64,000 nucleotides of DNA, from positions 1-64,000 of the IMG/VR virus record IMGVR_UViG_3300045257_000280; one strand, written 5' to 3'. Positions 48,921 to 55,426 of this stretch are shown here, in pieces (the stretch's first letter is position 1; each line of letters starts with the position of its first letter). A program made the translations under genes and the position numbers. Under the pieces are notes generated by a model. The model worked only from the letters and a program-made list of their open reading frames with translations, was not told the DNA's origin and did no database searches. The stretch is from a virus.

Positions 48921-49073
48921 CTACCTTTTGCGCTGGTGTGACAGTCCTCCGCGTGCCGCCAATTCCTCAAACGCTTCCCGCTTTATACGTTCCACGTCCG
49001 CCTTGATCTCAGCATTTGTCGGCTCGCGCCCGAGCTTGGCGCGCAACGCCTCATAGATGGTTGGCTTACGCAT
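48921..49073 (-). CDS. small basic protein
   Basis: 50 residues: MRKPTIYEALRAKLGREPTN, then EIKADVERIKREAFEEL and a basic tail. Overlaps the preceding gene by eight bases. Likely a small DNA- or RNA-binding protein, unproven. Confidence 0.5.
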   Translation of the reverse strand: MRKPTIYEALRAKLGREPTNAEIKADVERIKREAFEELAARGGLSHQRKR

Positions 49074-49401
49074 GGCGCTTCACCGCGGCGTCCTGCCGCG
49101 CCATTTCGGCGGCAAACTCGTCGCGGTGCGCGCGACTGATTCGCCGGCATACTTTCGGCCGGTAGCCGACGCTCACCAGCTCCGCGAGCAAATCCTTATA
49201 TTCCTCGGGCTTCGCTGCACGCGTCGAATAGTACCATTCCCAAGAACAGCCCGAATGCTGCCCGACATGCGCGTAACACGTCATCTGCAATCCCGCATAG
49301 TCGTTCGAAATTGTCGGGAATACGGCCGTCACATCGCCTTTGAATTTTCCGCTTCGCTCCGCGCGGAACACCACTGGGGTAAATTCCTTATCCGATTCCA
49401 T
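49066..49401 (-). CDS. hypothetical protein
   Basis: 111 residues. TPVVFRAERSGKFKGDVTAV, then CYAHVGQHSGCSWEWYYSTR and EEYKDLLAELVSVGY: a recurring type of small phage protein that I recognise by pattern but cannot name. Leader contains GGGAGAGTG. Confidence 0.55.
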   Translation of the reverse strand: MESDKEFTPVVFRAERSGKFKGDVTAVFPTISNDYAGLQMTCYAHVGQHSGCSWEWYYSTRAAKPEEYKDLLAELVSVGYRPKVCRRISRAHRDEFAAEMARQDAAVKRHA

Positions 49402-49422
49402 TGCACTCTCCCATTTCCGATC

Positions 49423-49456
49423 CCTTTACTCTCTACCTCTCCGCTCCCATTGTCAA
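49423..49456 (-). promoter_or_regulatory. shared promoter/leader cassette, copy b
   Basis: Reverse-strand TTGACA (49456-49451), then TAGAGAGTAAAGG (49435-49423), 21 bases before the ATG, followed by AATGGGAGAGTG as ribosome site. Confidence 0.5.
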
Positions 49457-49460
49457 CAGC

Positions 49461-49489
49461 AAAAACCCGCGGAGCTAACCGCGGGCTTT
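49461..49489 (-). terminator. rho-independent terminator
   Basis: Stem CCCGCGG / CCGCGGG with a six-base loop. The reverse strand continues with TTTTT, and the forward strand with CTTTTC, so it may work both ways. It ends the gene at 49508-49726. Confidence 0.8.
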
Positions 49490-49507
49490 TCTTGCTTCCT
49501 TTCTGGC

Positions 49508-49726
49508 CTAACCTTGCGCAAGGCGCATGGCCTCGAACGCCAAGTGCAAATCCTCATCCGCCTCGATCTTGGCGTAATACGAGTCGCGCAATTCCCCGAG
49601 ATTGCTCAACGCCGCACGCGGCACATCCCACCGTGAGTCATAGCCGGCGGCGCTAACCGCTTGGCTAAACGCCACGTCGGCGTCATGCGCCTTGCGGTAC
49701 AGGTTGATAAATCCCTCGGTCGTCAT
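49508..49726 (-). CDS. small helical protein
   Basis: 72 residues, ATG preceded by AAGGGAAGGACC. MTTEGFINLYRKAHDADVAF and a C-terminal helix ending AFEAMRLAQG. Unknown. Confidence 0.55.
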   Translation of the reverse strand: MTTEGFINLYRKAHDADVAFSQAVSAAGYDSRWDVPRAALSNLGELRDSYYAKIEADEDLHLAFEAMRLAQG

Positions 49727-49767
49727 GGTCCTTCCCTTCTAAAACCCGCTCCAAACCCGTTCTAAGG

Positions 49768-49794
49768 GGCGCCAAGGGGGTTTGGCTTGGCGCC
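49768..49794 (-). terminator. GC-rich hairpin after the gene at 49812
   Basis: Perfect 8-bp stem GGCGCCAA / TTGGCGCC with an 11-base loop, directly downstream of the gene at 49812-50381. Lacks a U tract on the reverse strand, so its terminator role is uncertain. Confidence 0.4.
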
Positions 49795-49811
49795 TGGTGC
49801 TTCCTAGGCCG

Positions 49812-50381
49812 CTACCGGCCGCTCACCCAAGTATGCTTACCGGGCTTTGCCGGATCGTGGGCACCATGCTGGCCTATCACGGCGCCGAACGCCTTGACCG
49901 AAGGCTTCACCGTGCACTTGCCGCTCAACGCGTCGCCAAGATCGACCAGCGTTTGCGTACCCTCGTCCGGATCAGTAACCCACCACTTGCCCTCGTCCCA
50001 GACGTAAGTAAATTCCGTCCAGGTGTCGGCTTCCGGCCACACCGCTTGCAACGTGTCGCCAACCTTGCCGGCTTCGTGCGCGATCAGCTCAGCTTTCGTT
50101 TTTGCGATCTCTTGGCACCACATCCCGACCGCACGATCGCGAGAGTATGAAACGCAATGTCCCTCAACCTTATGGTCGAAAGTGTGCCCCTTGGGCTTCG
50201 TCACGCTTGGCGCAAGGCTCGACAAATTTCCCAGCGCCACAAGTGCCTCGACATGTTTTTGATCGGTGTAAGAATCGAAAAGGATTCGACCGTTGTGCGA
50301 GAGGTAGCCGTCCCAATGGCAATAAATCCGAGACCACTTACCGTCCGCCCGATGCACGATGATATTGCTTCGCGTTCCCAT
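49812..50381 (-). CDS. conserved phage hypothetical protein
   Basis: 189 residues from the ATG at 50381, with GGGAGAGTGAA upstream. MGTRSNIIVHRADGKWSRIY, CHWDGYLSHNGRILFDSYTD and VEALVALGNLSSLAPS belong to a type of phage protein often beginning MGTRS...CHWDGY, of unknown function. Later WTEFTYVWDEGKWWVTD. Confidence 0.65.
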   Translation of the reverse strand: MGTRSNIIVHRADGKWSRIYCHWDGYLSHNGRILFDSYTDQKHVEALVALGNLSSLAPSVTKPKGHTFDHKVEGHCVSYSRDRAVGMWCQEIAKTKAELIAHEAGKVGDTLQAVWPEADTWTEFTYVWDEGKWWVTDPDEGTQTLVDLGDALSGKCTVKPSVKAFGAVIGQHGAHDPAKPGKHTWVSGR

Positions 50382-50414
50382 TTCACTCTCCCATTGGTTC
50401 ACTTTCCGCCTTTT

Positions 50415-50443
50415 CCTTTACTCTCTACTAGAGGGGGTGTCAA
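50415..50443 (-). promoter_or_regulatory. shared promoter/leader cassette, copy c
   Basis: Reverse-strand TTGACA (50443-50438), then TAGAGAGTAAAGG (50427-50415), and ATGGGAGAGTG just before the ATG at 50381. Confidence 0.5.
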
Positions 50444-50468
50444 CTGGTATTTTGCGTTTCCCGGCCGG

Positions 50469-50663
50469 CTGAAGGGTTCTGAACACTGAAGGGTTTGTTT
50501 TCAGTCGCGAATCTTATGTGCGATTCCTCCCTTATGCCGCATAGATAAGAAAGCAAGAATTGGCCTCACATGTGAGAATAAACTATTCATTACTATTCAA
50601 CCATTCAGGAATATAATAATATCAATGGCTTATACTGAAGGGTCCTGAAGGGTCCTGAAGGGT
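50469..50663. repeat. CTGAAGGGT repeats flanking an AT-rich segment (candidate origin)
   Basis: Copies at 50469-50477, 50486-50494, 50635-50643, 50645-50653 and 50655-50663; the last three are spaced exactly 10 bases apart. Between the clusters, about 50508-50634 is AT-rich with several ATT/AAT runs. An inverted copy lies at 50782-50790. It sits immediately downstream of the primase-helicase gene, a common place for a replication origin. Confidence 0.5.
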
Positions 50664-53071
50664 TAGGGGTGCCAATCGGTCAAAGTATTGCGCCAAGGCC
50701 ATTGTCCGAATTTAACTGCCCACAGGCGTCTAGCTTCAATTAAATTCGGAAAACGCCAATAATTTCCATTTTCGCGGTGCAACCCTTCAGCCCCGAAGCC
50801 TCGAAGGAATCTCCCCAAGGCGGTTGCCGATGCCTCTTTTAGCTTCGGAACATCGTCGCGCGCGCGGTCATAAACGGTTGTTGCCGGGATCACTCCATGA
50901 GTCGCGTCGGGCTTGCCAGGCAACACACCGCTTTGCAGTACCGACTCCCACCACTCATGGCGCGGATCCAGGCTGCGCGCCTTCTGTTCCGCGAGCGCGG
51001 CGGTGCGGACAATCTTTCGCGGATGCCAGCCCTTCAAATCGTAGGCCAGTAGATCGTGCAACATCGCCGCCAACCCGCCGCTCACCATCTCGGCACGCAA
51101 CGCTGCGAAGTAGGCTTCATCTCCCATGCGCGACGACGACACCTCGAACACCGCGTATCGACGTTCGTCGTGACTCGCCGGCACCACCCATTCGGCATTT
51201 GCCGCCATGATGACGTGTAGCCGGTTTTTCCATGCCGTCGCGTCGATACCCTTTTGCTCGATCATCAGCACCGGCTCGGTGAGCATTCCTTTGAGCACCG
51301 CCTCGCCGTGCTTGTCGCCGGCCCAGAATGCCTCGTCGGCGAACAGGAACAGGCAATTACGCAAATGCCCGTTGAAGGCGCCGACGAGGTGCTTCGAGTT
51401 GAAAATATGCAAGCCGTGCTGCCCGAAAATCTGCCGCATGGCGTCCGCGAATGTCCCTTTCCCTGACCCTTTGCCGCCCTTGAGCACCAGCGCCGCCTCG
51501 GCGCGCTCGCCCGGATGCTGCACCGCCCAAGCGGCCCAGCGCGCGATGTAGTCCGCGGACGGCCGATCGCCGGCTGCCAGCACGTCGAGGATGTGAGCGC
51601 GCATCAGCGGCCAAGCGCCGGGCTTCGGCTCGATCGCGAAGCCTTGCCACAGGTTGAGCACCTTGCCGGGCAGCTCGCGCTCGCCGTTCGGCACGAGGTC
51701 AATGCCCTCGAAGGTCCGCCGATGACCCCATTTGAGCCAGTACGCGCCCAGCGACTTCACTTCTTCGACCGTCTGCCCGTCCTCGTCTTGGCTTTTCAGC
51801 GTGACGTATTTGTGAGCATACCTTTCGGAAAAGCTCTTAAAGCTCTGGAAAGACGGCACCTTTACGGTGCGATCGACCTTGCTATCGACCCAGGACATGA
51901 CAAGGCACTTGCCCCCCAAATCACCGATTGCGGCGAACTTTTGATTAAGTTTTATAAGGGGGTTGCCGGGTTTGTCTAAATCTATTTCGGCGAAAAGTTG
52001 CGCTAGGCTCTTGTGTCCGTTGAATTCCTCGGCGCCGGGCTTAAAAAACTCAGGTTCTTGTGGTGTCTCTTTAGCTTCCGGTGCTAAGTTCTGCTCTGGC
52101 ACCATTTTCGGTTCGCGCGAGGGAATCGTGAAAGTCGGGTCTATCTCGCGCGCTTCGTGAACCAGGGTGCCGAAGCCAATCGCATTCGGCGGTGAATTAG
52201 CGTAATGCTGCCAACGGGCTGTAGTGGCATCCTCGTCGTATTTCTTGCTCTTGGCTGATAGCATGTGGAACATCGACAGCCCATAATCGGCGCCGCCCGA
52301 GGCTGCCCAGATCGCCATGCCGAGCCGGTTCCAGTCCTCCCAGCCACGGTTGTCATTGGCGATCAGCGCCACGACTGCCGCAAGGTCATCGGGATCCGGC
52401 AGTTCCTCCATCCCATCAGCCGCTCGATCGGCCAGCCGGGGCAGCGCGCCAGCTCGCAGGTATTCGGGCACCTTGGCATCGCTGTGCGCTGTGCGCTTGG
52501 CGCCGCCCGGTCGCGCCCGGAACCAGTCGAGCATCCACGCCGGCATGTCGCTTATGTCTGCACTGGCGTCGAGCCAGTGGTAGCGCTTGCCCGAGGCGTG
52601 CATCGATGGCGGGGCTACCACTAGTCCGCCCTCGCCTCGGATATCGAGGCCAGCGCCGCTATTTGTGGGTGCTCGATTGGCGTACAGATAGAGGTGCCGC
52701 CCGCCGCCTTCGCGGCCAGATACAGCCATCAAGGTAGGGTCGAGCTGCCGGCCGGCCAGCAACTGCCTTAACGTTGCTACGCCCTCGGCGCCGTCCACAT
52801 CCACTACGGCCAGCTCGCCGCCTGTGGGGAGGCCGAGGTTGCGGCGCTCGCCCTTGACCCCATCGAACCAAGCATGGATTTGTGCCGGTTCGCAAGAAGC
52901 CGCGGCGAATGCCTTGCCGGTGCGAATGCAGGGGTGTTTGCCCGGTGAGTCGCATGCAGCGCCGCGCTTGCAGCGACAATGCCCTGATTCGTCAATACCG
53001 TAGAGAGGAAGGACCGGCCAGCCGCGAGCGCCGTATTGCAATGCTGCTTCTAGTATGCTGGGCGAAGCCAT
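50663..53071 (-). CDS. primase-polymerase / SF3 helicase
   Basis: 802 residues. The N-terminal bifunctional primase-polymerase domain (about 5-185) shows GWPVLPLYGID, a Cys-containing CRCKRGAACDSPGKHP, NLGLPTGGELAVVDVDG (metal-binding Asp pair) and SGREGGGRHLYLY. A PriCT-like helical linker follows. The C-terminal SF3-type ATPase has VLKGGKGSGKGTFADAMRQI (Walker A, about 529-548), CLFLFADEAFWAG (Walker B) and RLHVIMAANAEWVVP (sensor). Similar to NrS-1-type replicative primase-helicases. Reverse strand, opposite to the polymerase operon. Confidence 0.8.
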   Translation of the reverse strand: MASPSILEAALQYGARGWPVLPLYGIDESGHCRCKRGAACDSPGKHPCIRTGKAFAAASCEPAQIHAWFDGVKGERRNLGLPTGGELAVVDVDGAEGVATLRQLLAGRQLDPTLMAVSGREGGGRHLYLYANRAPTNSGAGLDIRGEGGLVVAPPSMHASGKRYHWLDASADISDMPAWMLDWFRARPGGAKRTAHSDAKVPEYLRAGALPRLADRAADGMEELPDPDDLAAVVALIANDNRGWEDWNRLGMAIWAASGGADYGLSMFHMLSAKSKKYDEDATTARWQHYANSPPNAIGFGTLVHEAREIDPTFTIPSREPKMVPEQNLAPEAKETPQEPEFFKPGAEEFNGHKSLAQLFAEIDLDKPGNPLIKLNQKFAAIGDLGGKCLVMSWVDSKVDRTVKVPSFQSFKSFSERYAHKYVTLKSQDEDGQTVEEVKSLGAYWLKWGHRRTFEGIDLVPNGERELPGKVLNLWQGFAIEPKPGAWPLMRAHILDVLAAGDRPSADYIARWAAWAVQHPGERAEAALVLKGGKGSGKGTFADAMRQIFGQHGLHIFNSKHLVGAFNGHLRNCLFLFADEAFWAGDKHGEAVLKGMLTEPVLMIEQKGIDATAWKNRLHVIMAANAEWVVPASHDERRYAVFEVSSSRMGDEAYFAALRAEMVSGGLAAMLHDLLAYDLKGWHPRKIVRTAALAEQKARSLDPRHEWWESVLQSGVLPGKPDATHGVIPATTVYDRARDDVPKLKEASATALGRFLRGFGAEGLHRENGNYWRFPNLIEARRLWAVKFGQWPWRNTLTDWHP

Positions 53072-53083
53072 GCCGACAACCCC

Positions 53084-53112
53084 TTGACGTACCTCGGGCG
53101 TTCGGCTAAATG
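53084..53112 (+). promoter_or_regulatory. sigma70-type promoter
   Basis: TTGACG, 17-base spacer, TAAATG. It faces away from the primase gene. Only about 60 bases separate the expected start from a terminator, so the product would be a very short RNA. Confidence 0.5.
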
Positions 53113-53118
53113 AGGACT

Positions 53119-53177
53119 GCGACCTCCCATCTAGCCGTGCAACGAATCCAAGCCCCCGCCACCGTGCGGGGGTTTTT
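53119..53177 (+). ncRNA. candidate small RNA
   Basis: About 59 nt between the expected start of the promoter at 53084-53112 and a terminator hairpin. No start codon or open frame of useful length. It overlaps the region upstream of the primase gene on the other strand and could regulate it. Confidence 0.4.
53153..53177 (+). terminator. rho-independent terminator
   Basis: Stem CCCCCGC / GCGGGGG with a six-base loop, followed by TTTTT. Reads in the forward direction. Confidence 0.85.
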
Positions 53178-53309
53178 CATACTCGTCCCGATTTGCAATT
53201 TGGTCAAGGACGAAGCCTTGACGGCTTGTTTTAGCCGTCAGGCGTGTTAGGCTCCCTTCGACGCAGTAACTCCCCCGCTTCTTTGGTTTGTCGCCAGCGA
53301 AGCCAACTC

Positions 53310-53334
53310 GCCCGCCGCAAGGCGGGCATTTTTT
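53310..53334 (+). terminator. rho-independent terminator
   Basis: Stem GCCCGCC / GGCGGGC with loop GCAA, followed by ATTTTTT. It lies just before the promoter of the replication operon and insulates it. The stretch 53178-53309 between the two terminators has a hairpin (GACGGCT / AGCCGTC, 53220-53239) but no gene. Confidence 0.85.
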
Positions 53335-53338
53335 ATGG

Positions 53339-53374
53339 TTGACAGGGTTCTTGGCTTGCGGTAGAGAGTGAAAA
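53339..53374 (+). promoter_or_regulatory. shared promoter/leader cassette, copy d
   Basis: TTGACA (53339-53344), 17-base spacer, TAGAGAGTGAAAA (53362-53374), then AATGGGAGAGTG before the ATG at 53394. Forward orientation; it starts the replication operon. Confidence 0.55.
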
Positions 53375-53393
53375 TCAACAATGGGAGAGTGAT

Positions 53394-53600
53394 ATGGCCA
53401 GTGAATACCAATTCGGGCAAAACTATTGTGTGATCGGTCCAGTTTCGGAAAGACGTACATGGGTGTCGGCAAAAAATGCTGCGGTTGAACACGCCAAAAC
53501 GCTTTTGCACGGAAGTAATTCTCAGGAATTGCTCGTCGTAAAAGTCGTAGCACGTGTACGCAGAGCAACGCCGCCAATTGAGGTTATCGACGTAAAATGA
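53394..53600 (+). CDS. hypothetical protein, first gene of the replication operon
   Basis: 68 residues beginning MASEYQFGQNYCVIGPVSER. Strand-helix-strand pattern (TWVSAKNAAVEHAKTLL; ELLVVKVVARVRR). Stop overlaps the next start. Unknown. Confidence 0.55.
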   Translation: MASEYQFGQNYCVIGPVSERRTWVSAKNAAVEHAKTLLHGSNSQELLVVKVVARVRRATPPIEVIDVK

Positions 53601-53851
53601 CCTCCAACGCAAAATCCTGGCGTGAATCGCTGAACCTCTCGGTGGCCGACCTCGCCCGCCTGTCAGGCTACAGCGAGAACGCAATCCGTTGGGCCGAGAA
53701 GGGCATCACGCCCCCTCGCACCGCCGCCCACATCGCCGGCAAGCAGAAATCCAAGAAGATCCCGCAAAAGGTCTGGCAGCGGTTTCGCAATGTCTGCGCG
53801 GGCGTCGAGGCGCAGTTGCGCGCTGGCAAGCGCTTTAACTTTGGGGAGTGA
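53597..53851 (+). CDS. XRE/Cro-like helix-turn-helix protein
   Basis: 84 residues. WRESLNLSVADLARLSGYSE, then NAIRWAEKGITPPRTAAHIA: the recognition helix pattern of XRE-type repressors. The charged helical C-terminus may dimerise. Likely regulates the operon it leads. Confidence 0.65.
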   Translation: MTSNAKSWRESLNLSVADLARLSGYSENAIRWAEKGITPPRTAAHIAGKQKSKKIPQKVWQRFRNVCAGVEAQLRAGKRFNFGE

Positions 53852-53852
53852 C

Positions 53853-54008
53853 ATGGAAAACGAAGTAGAACGGCTTAAGTTGCAACTCCGGGAAGCCGCG
53901 CAACGATTTCTGGATGTTGCCGATATTCTCGAAAAAGAAAAAGACTATAATGCCGTTGGTTTTCTTCGAGCCAGCGGAAAGCGCTATATGCAGGAAGCGG
54001 AAAAATGA
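53853..54008 (+). CDS. small helical protein
   Basis: 51 residues from the ATG at 53853 (GGGGAGTGAC upstream). One long amphipathic helix (VERLKLQLREAAQRFLDVAD). Unknown. Confidence 0.5.
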   Translation: MENEVERLKLQLREAAQRFLDVADILEKEKDYNAVGFLRASGKRYMQEAEK

Positions 54009-54091
54009 TCTACTTTCTCACCGCCCACCTCGTCTCCGCGGCGCTCGTCGTCGGGTTGGTTTGGCTTGTGTGTCGATGTCAACGCGGCTGA
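54005..54091 (+). CDS. 28-residue membrane peptide
   Basis: MIYFLTAHLVSAALVVGLVW as a single span. ATGA overlap with the preceding stop and overlap with the next gene. Translation is plausible from the coupled start. Confidence 0.4.
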   Translation: MIYFLTAHLVSAALVVGLVWLVCRCQRG

Positions 54092-54405
54092 CCAACAAGC
54101 GCTATCGCTGCCCGTGCTGCGGTCAGCTTACGCCGCAGCTTGTCGGCTTCAACGGTGCCATCGTCAAGCTTGGCCCGAACCAGCAGGCGCTGTTCAACGT
54201 TCTCAAAGCGTCGCCGCACGGCATCAGTTGCGCCGCCATTCGCGAGCGCATTTTCACTTCCAAGCGCGACGGCGACACCTATTGCCACAACATTGTTGCC
54301 GTCACCACGCATTACGTGAACAAGAAAATTGCCAAGTTCAAGCCGCCGCTCAAGATCGTCTCGACCGGCGGACATGGCTCGATTTACCGGCTGGTGCGGT
54401 TGTGA
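54076..54405 (+). CDS. zinc-ribbon plus winged-helix DNA-binding protein
   Basis: 109 residues from the ATG at 54076. CPCC near residue 12, then a winged-helix body: GPNQQALFNVLKASPHGISC, AAIRERIF, TYCHNIVAVTTHYVNKKIAK and IVSTGGHGSIYRLV, like the OmpR-type C-terminal domain. Probably a transcription regulator. Confidence 0.6.
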   Translation: MSTRLTNKRYRCPCCGQLTPQLVGFNGAIVKLGPNQQALFNVLKASPHGISCAAIRERIFTSKRDGDTYCHNIVAVTTHYVNKKIAKFKPPLKIVSTGGHGSIYRLVRL

Positions 54406-54932
54406 AGATTATCTGCCTCGACTTCGAGACTTTTTATTCGGACGATTACACGTTATCTAAAATGACGACTGAATCGTATATTAGAGATCGGCGTTTTGAA
54501 GCACATGGCGCCGCGATTCGTTGGGGATGGGCTAGTAATTTACATGATAAAGGTGAAATCGAGTGGTTCGATGAACCCAAGCTTCGCGACTATTTGCGTA
54601 GTGTCATCGATTGGGATGAAACAGCCATCCTAGCGCATCACGCCGCTTTTGATGGCCTTATTCTTTCGCATCATTATGGTGTTCGACCTAAATTTTGGTT
54701 TGACACCCTTTCGATGGCTCGTTTGGTGATCGGAAATCATTTGAGTGTTGGGCTAGATTCACTTGCCAAGCATTTTGGACTCGCAGCTAAAAATATTCCT
54801 TACAATTTGTTTCGAGGAAAACATTGGTATGAACTTTCGACAGATGTGCAAAAACAAGTTGCAGATGGCTGTTGTCATGATGTAGCTTTGACGTGGCAAT
54901 TATTTGAAAAATTTATAAAAGGTACTTATTGA
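54402..54932 (+). CDS. polA: DNA polymerase I 3'-5' exonuclease domain (split protein, N-terminal part)
   Basis: 176 residues, GTG start overlapping the upstream stop. ICLDFETFYS (ExoI, D-x-E), AILAHHAAFDGLILSHHY (ExoII) and VADGCCHDVALTWQLFEKF (ExoIII with Asp) are the three exonuclease motifs of family-A polymerases. It ends where the intact polymerases would continue into the polymerase domain; that domain is encoded 490 bases downstream after a homing endonuclease. The two proteins probably associate to form an active enzyme. The DNA is AT-richer than most of the operon. Confidence 0.8.
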   Translation: MKIICLDFETFYSDDYTLSKMTTESYIRDRRFEAHGAAIRWGWASNLHDKGEIEWFDEPKLRDYLRSVIDWDETAILAHHAAFDGLILSHHYGVRPKFWFDTLSMARLVIGNHLSVGLDSLAKHFGLAAKNIPYNLFRGKHWYELSTDVQKQVADGCCHDVALTWQLFEKFIKGTY

Positions 54933-55426
54933 TGCCCCACAAAGATCCAGCTAAACGCAAAATTTATGCTGCCGAGTGGTATAAAAAACACTACGCAGAA
55001 AATTCTGCTAAATTAGCAGCATTATATAGAGCTAATAAGGGATATTATAAAGCGCGCAGTCAGCAGTGGCGTAGCGAAAATCACAAACAAATGTTGGCCA
55101 CGTTGCGCGAGTATCGCCGAGATAATTATGAACGCATAATGATTATTGCTGCGCGCCGACGCGCAAAAGAAAGAGGTGTTGCTTTCGATCTTGATGAAGC
55201 TGATATTTTTATTCCTTTTGAGTGTCCCGTTTTAGGTATTCCATTGTTGCCTAGTAGTAATGGCAAATGGTCTCCTGGTAGCCCTTCGCTTGATCGTGTT
55301 AAGCCAGAATTAGGATATGTAAAAAATAACGTGCGAATAATTTCGTGGAGAGCTAATCAATTGAAACGCGACGCAACATTGGAGGAACTTGAACGTATCG
55401 TAGAGTATATGAAAGGAAAACGCTAA
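54932..55426 (+). CDS. homing endonuclease splitting the polymerase gene
   Basis: 164 residues from the ATG at 54932, which overlaps the exonuclease stop (TGATG). A long basic helical N-terminus precedes ARRRAKERGVAFDLDEADI, FECPVLGIPLL, GSPSLDRVKPELGYVKNNVR and IISWRANQLKRDATLEELER, the phage HNH-like nuclease layout. Its stop overlaps the polymerase start (TAATG). AT-rich. Confidence 0.75.
   Translation: MPHKDPAKRKIYAAEWYKKHYAENSAKLAALYRANKGYYKARSQQWRSENHKQMLATLREYRRDNYERIMIIAARRRAKERGVAFDLDEADIFIPFECPVLGIPLLPSSNGKWSPGSPSLDRVKPELGYVKNNVRIISWRANQLKRDATLEELERIVEYMKGKR

Noticed and set aside
50635-50663. CRISPR-like repeats
   Set aside because: Units are 9-10 bases with one-base gaps and no spacers; iterons fit better.
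54932-55426. Self-splicing intron in the DNA polymerase gene
   Set aside because: Almost all of the inserted DNA is the endonuclease frame, with stop/start overlaps at both ends and no room for an intron core.
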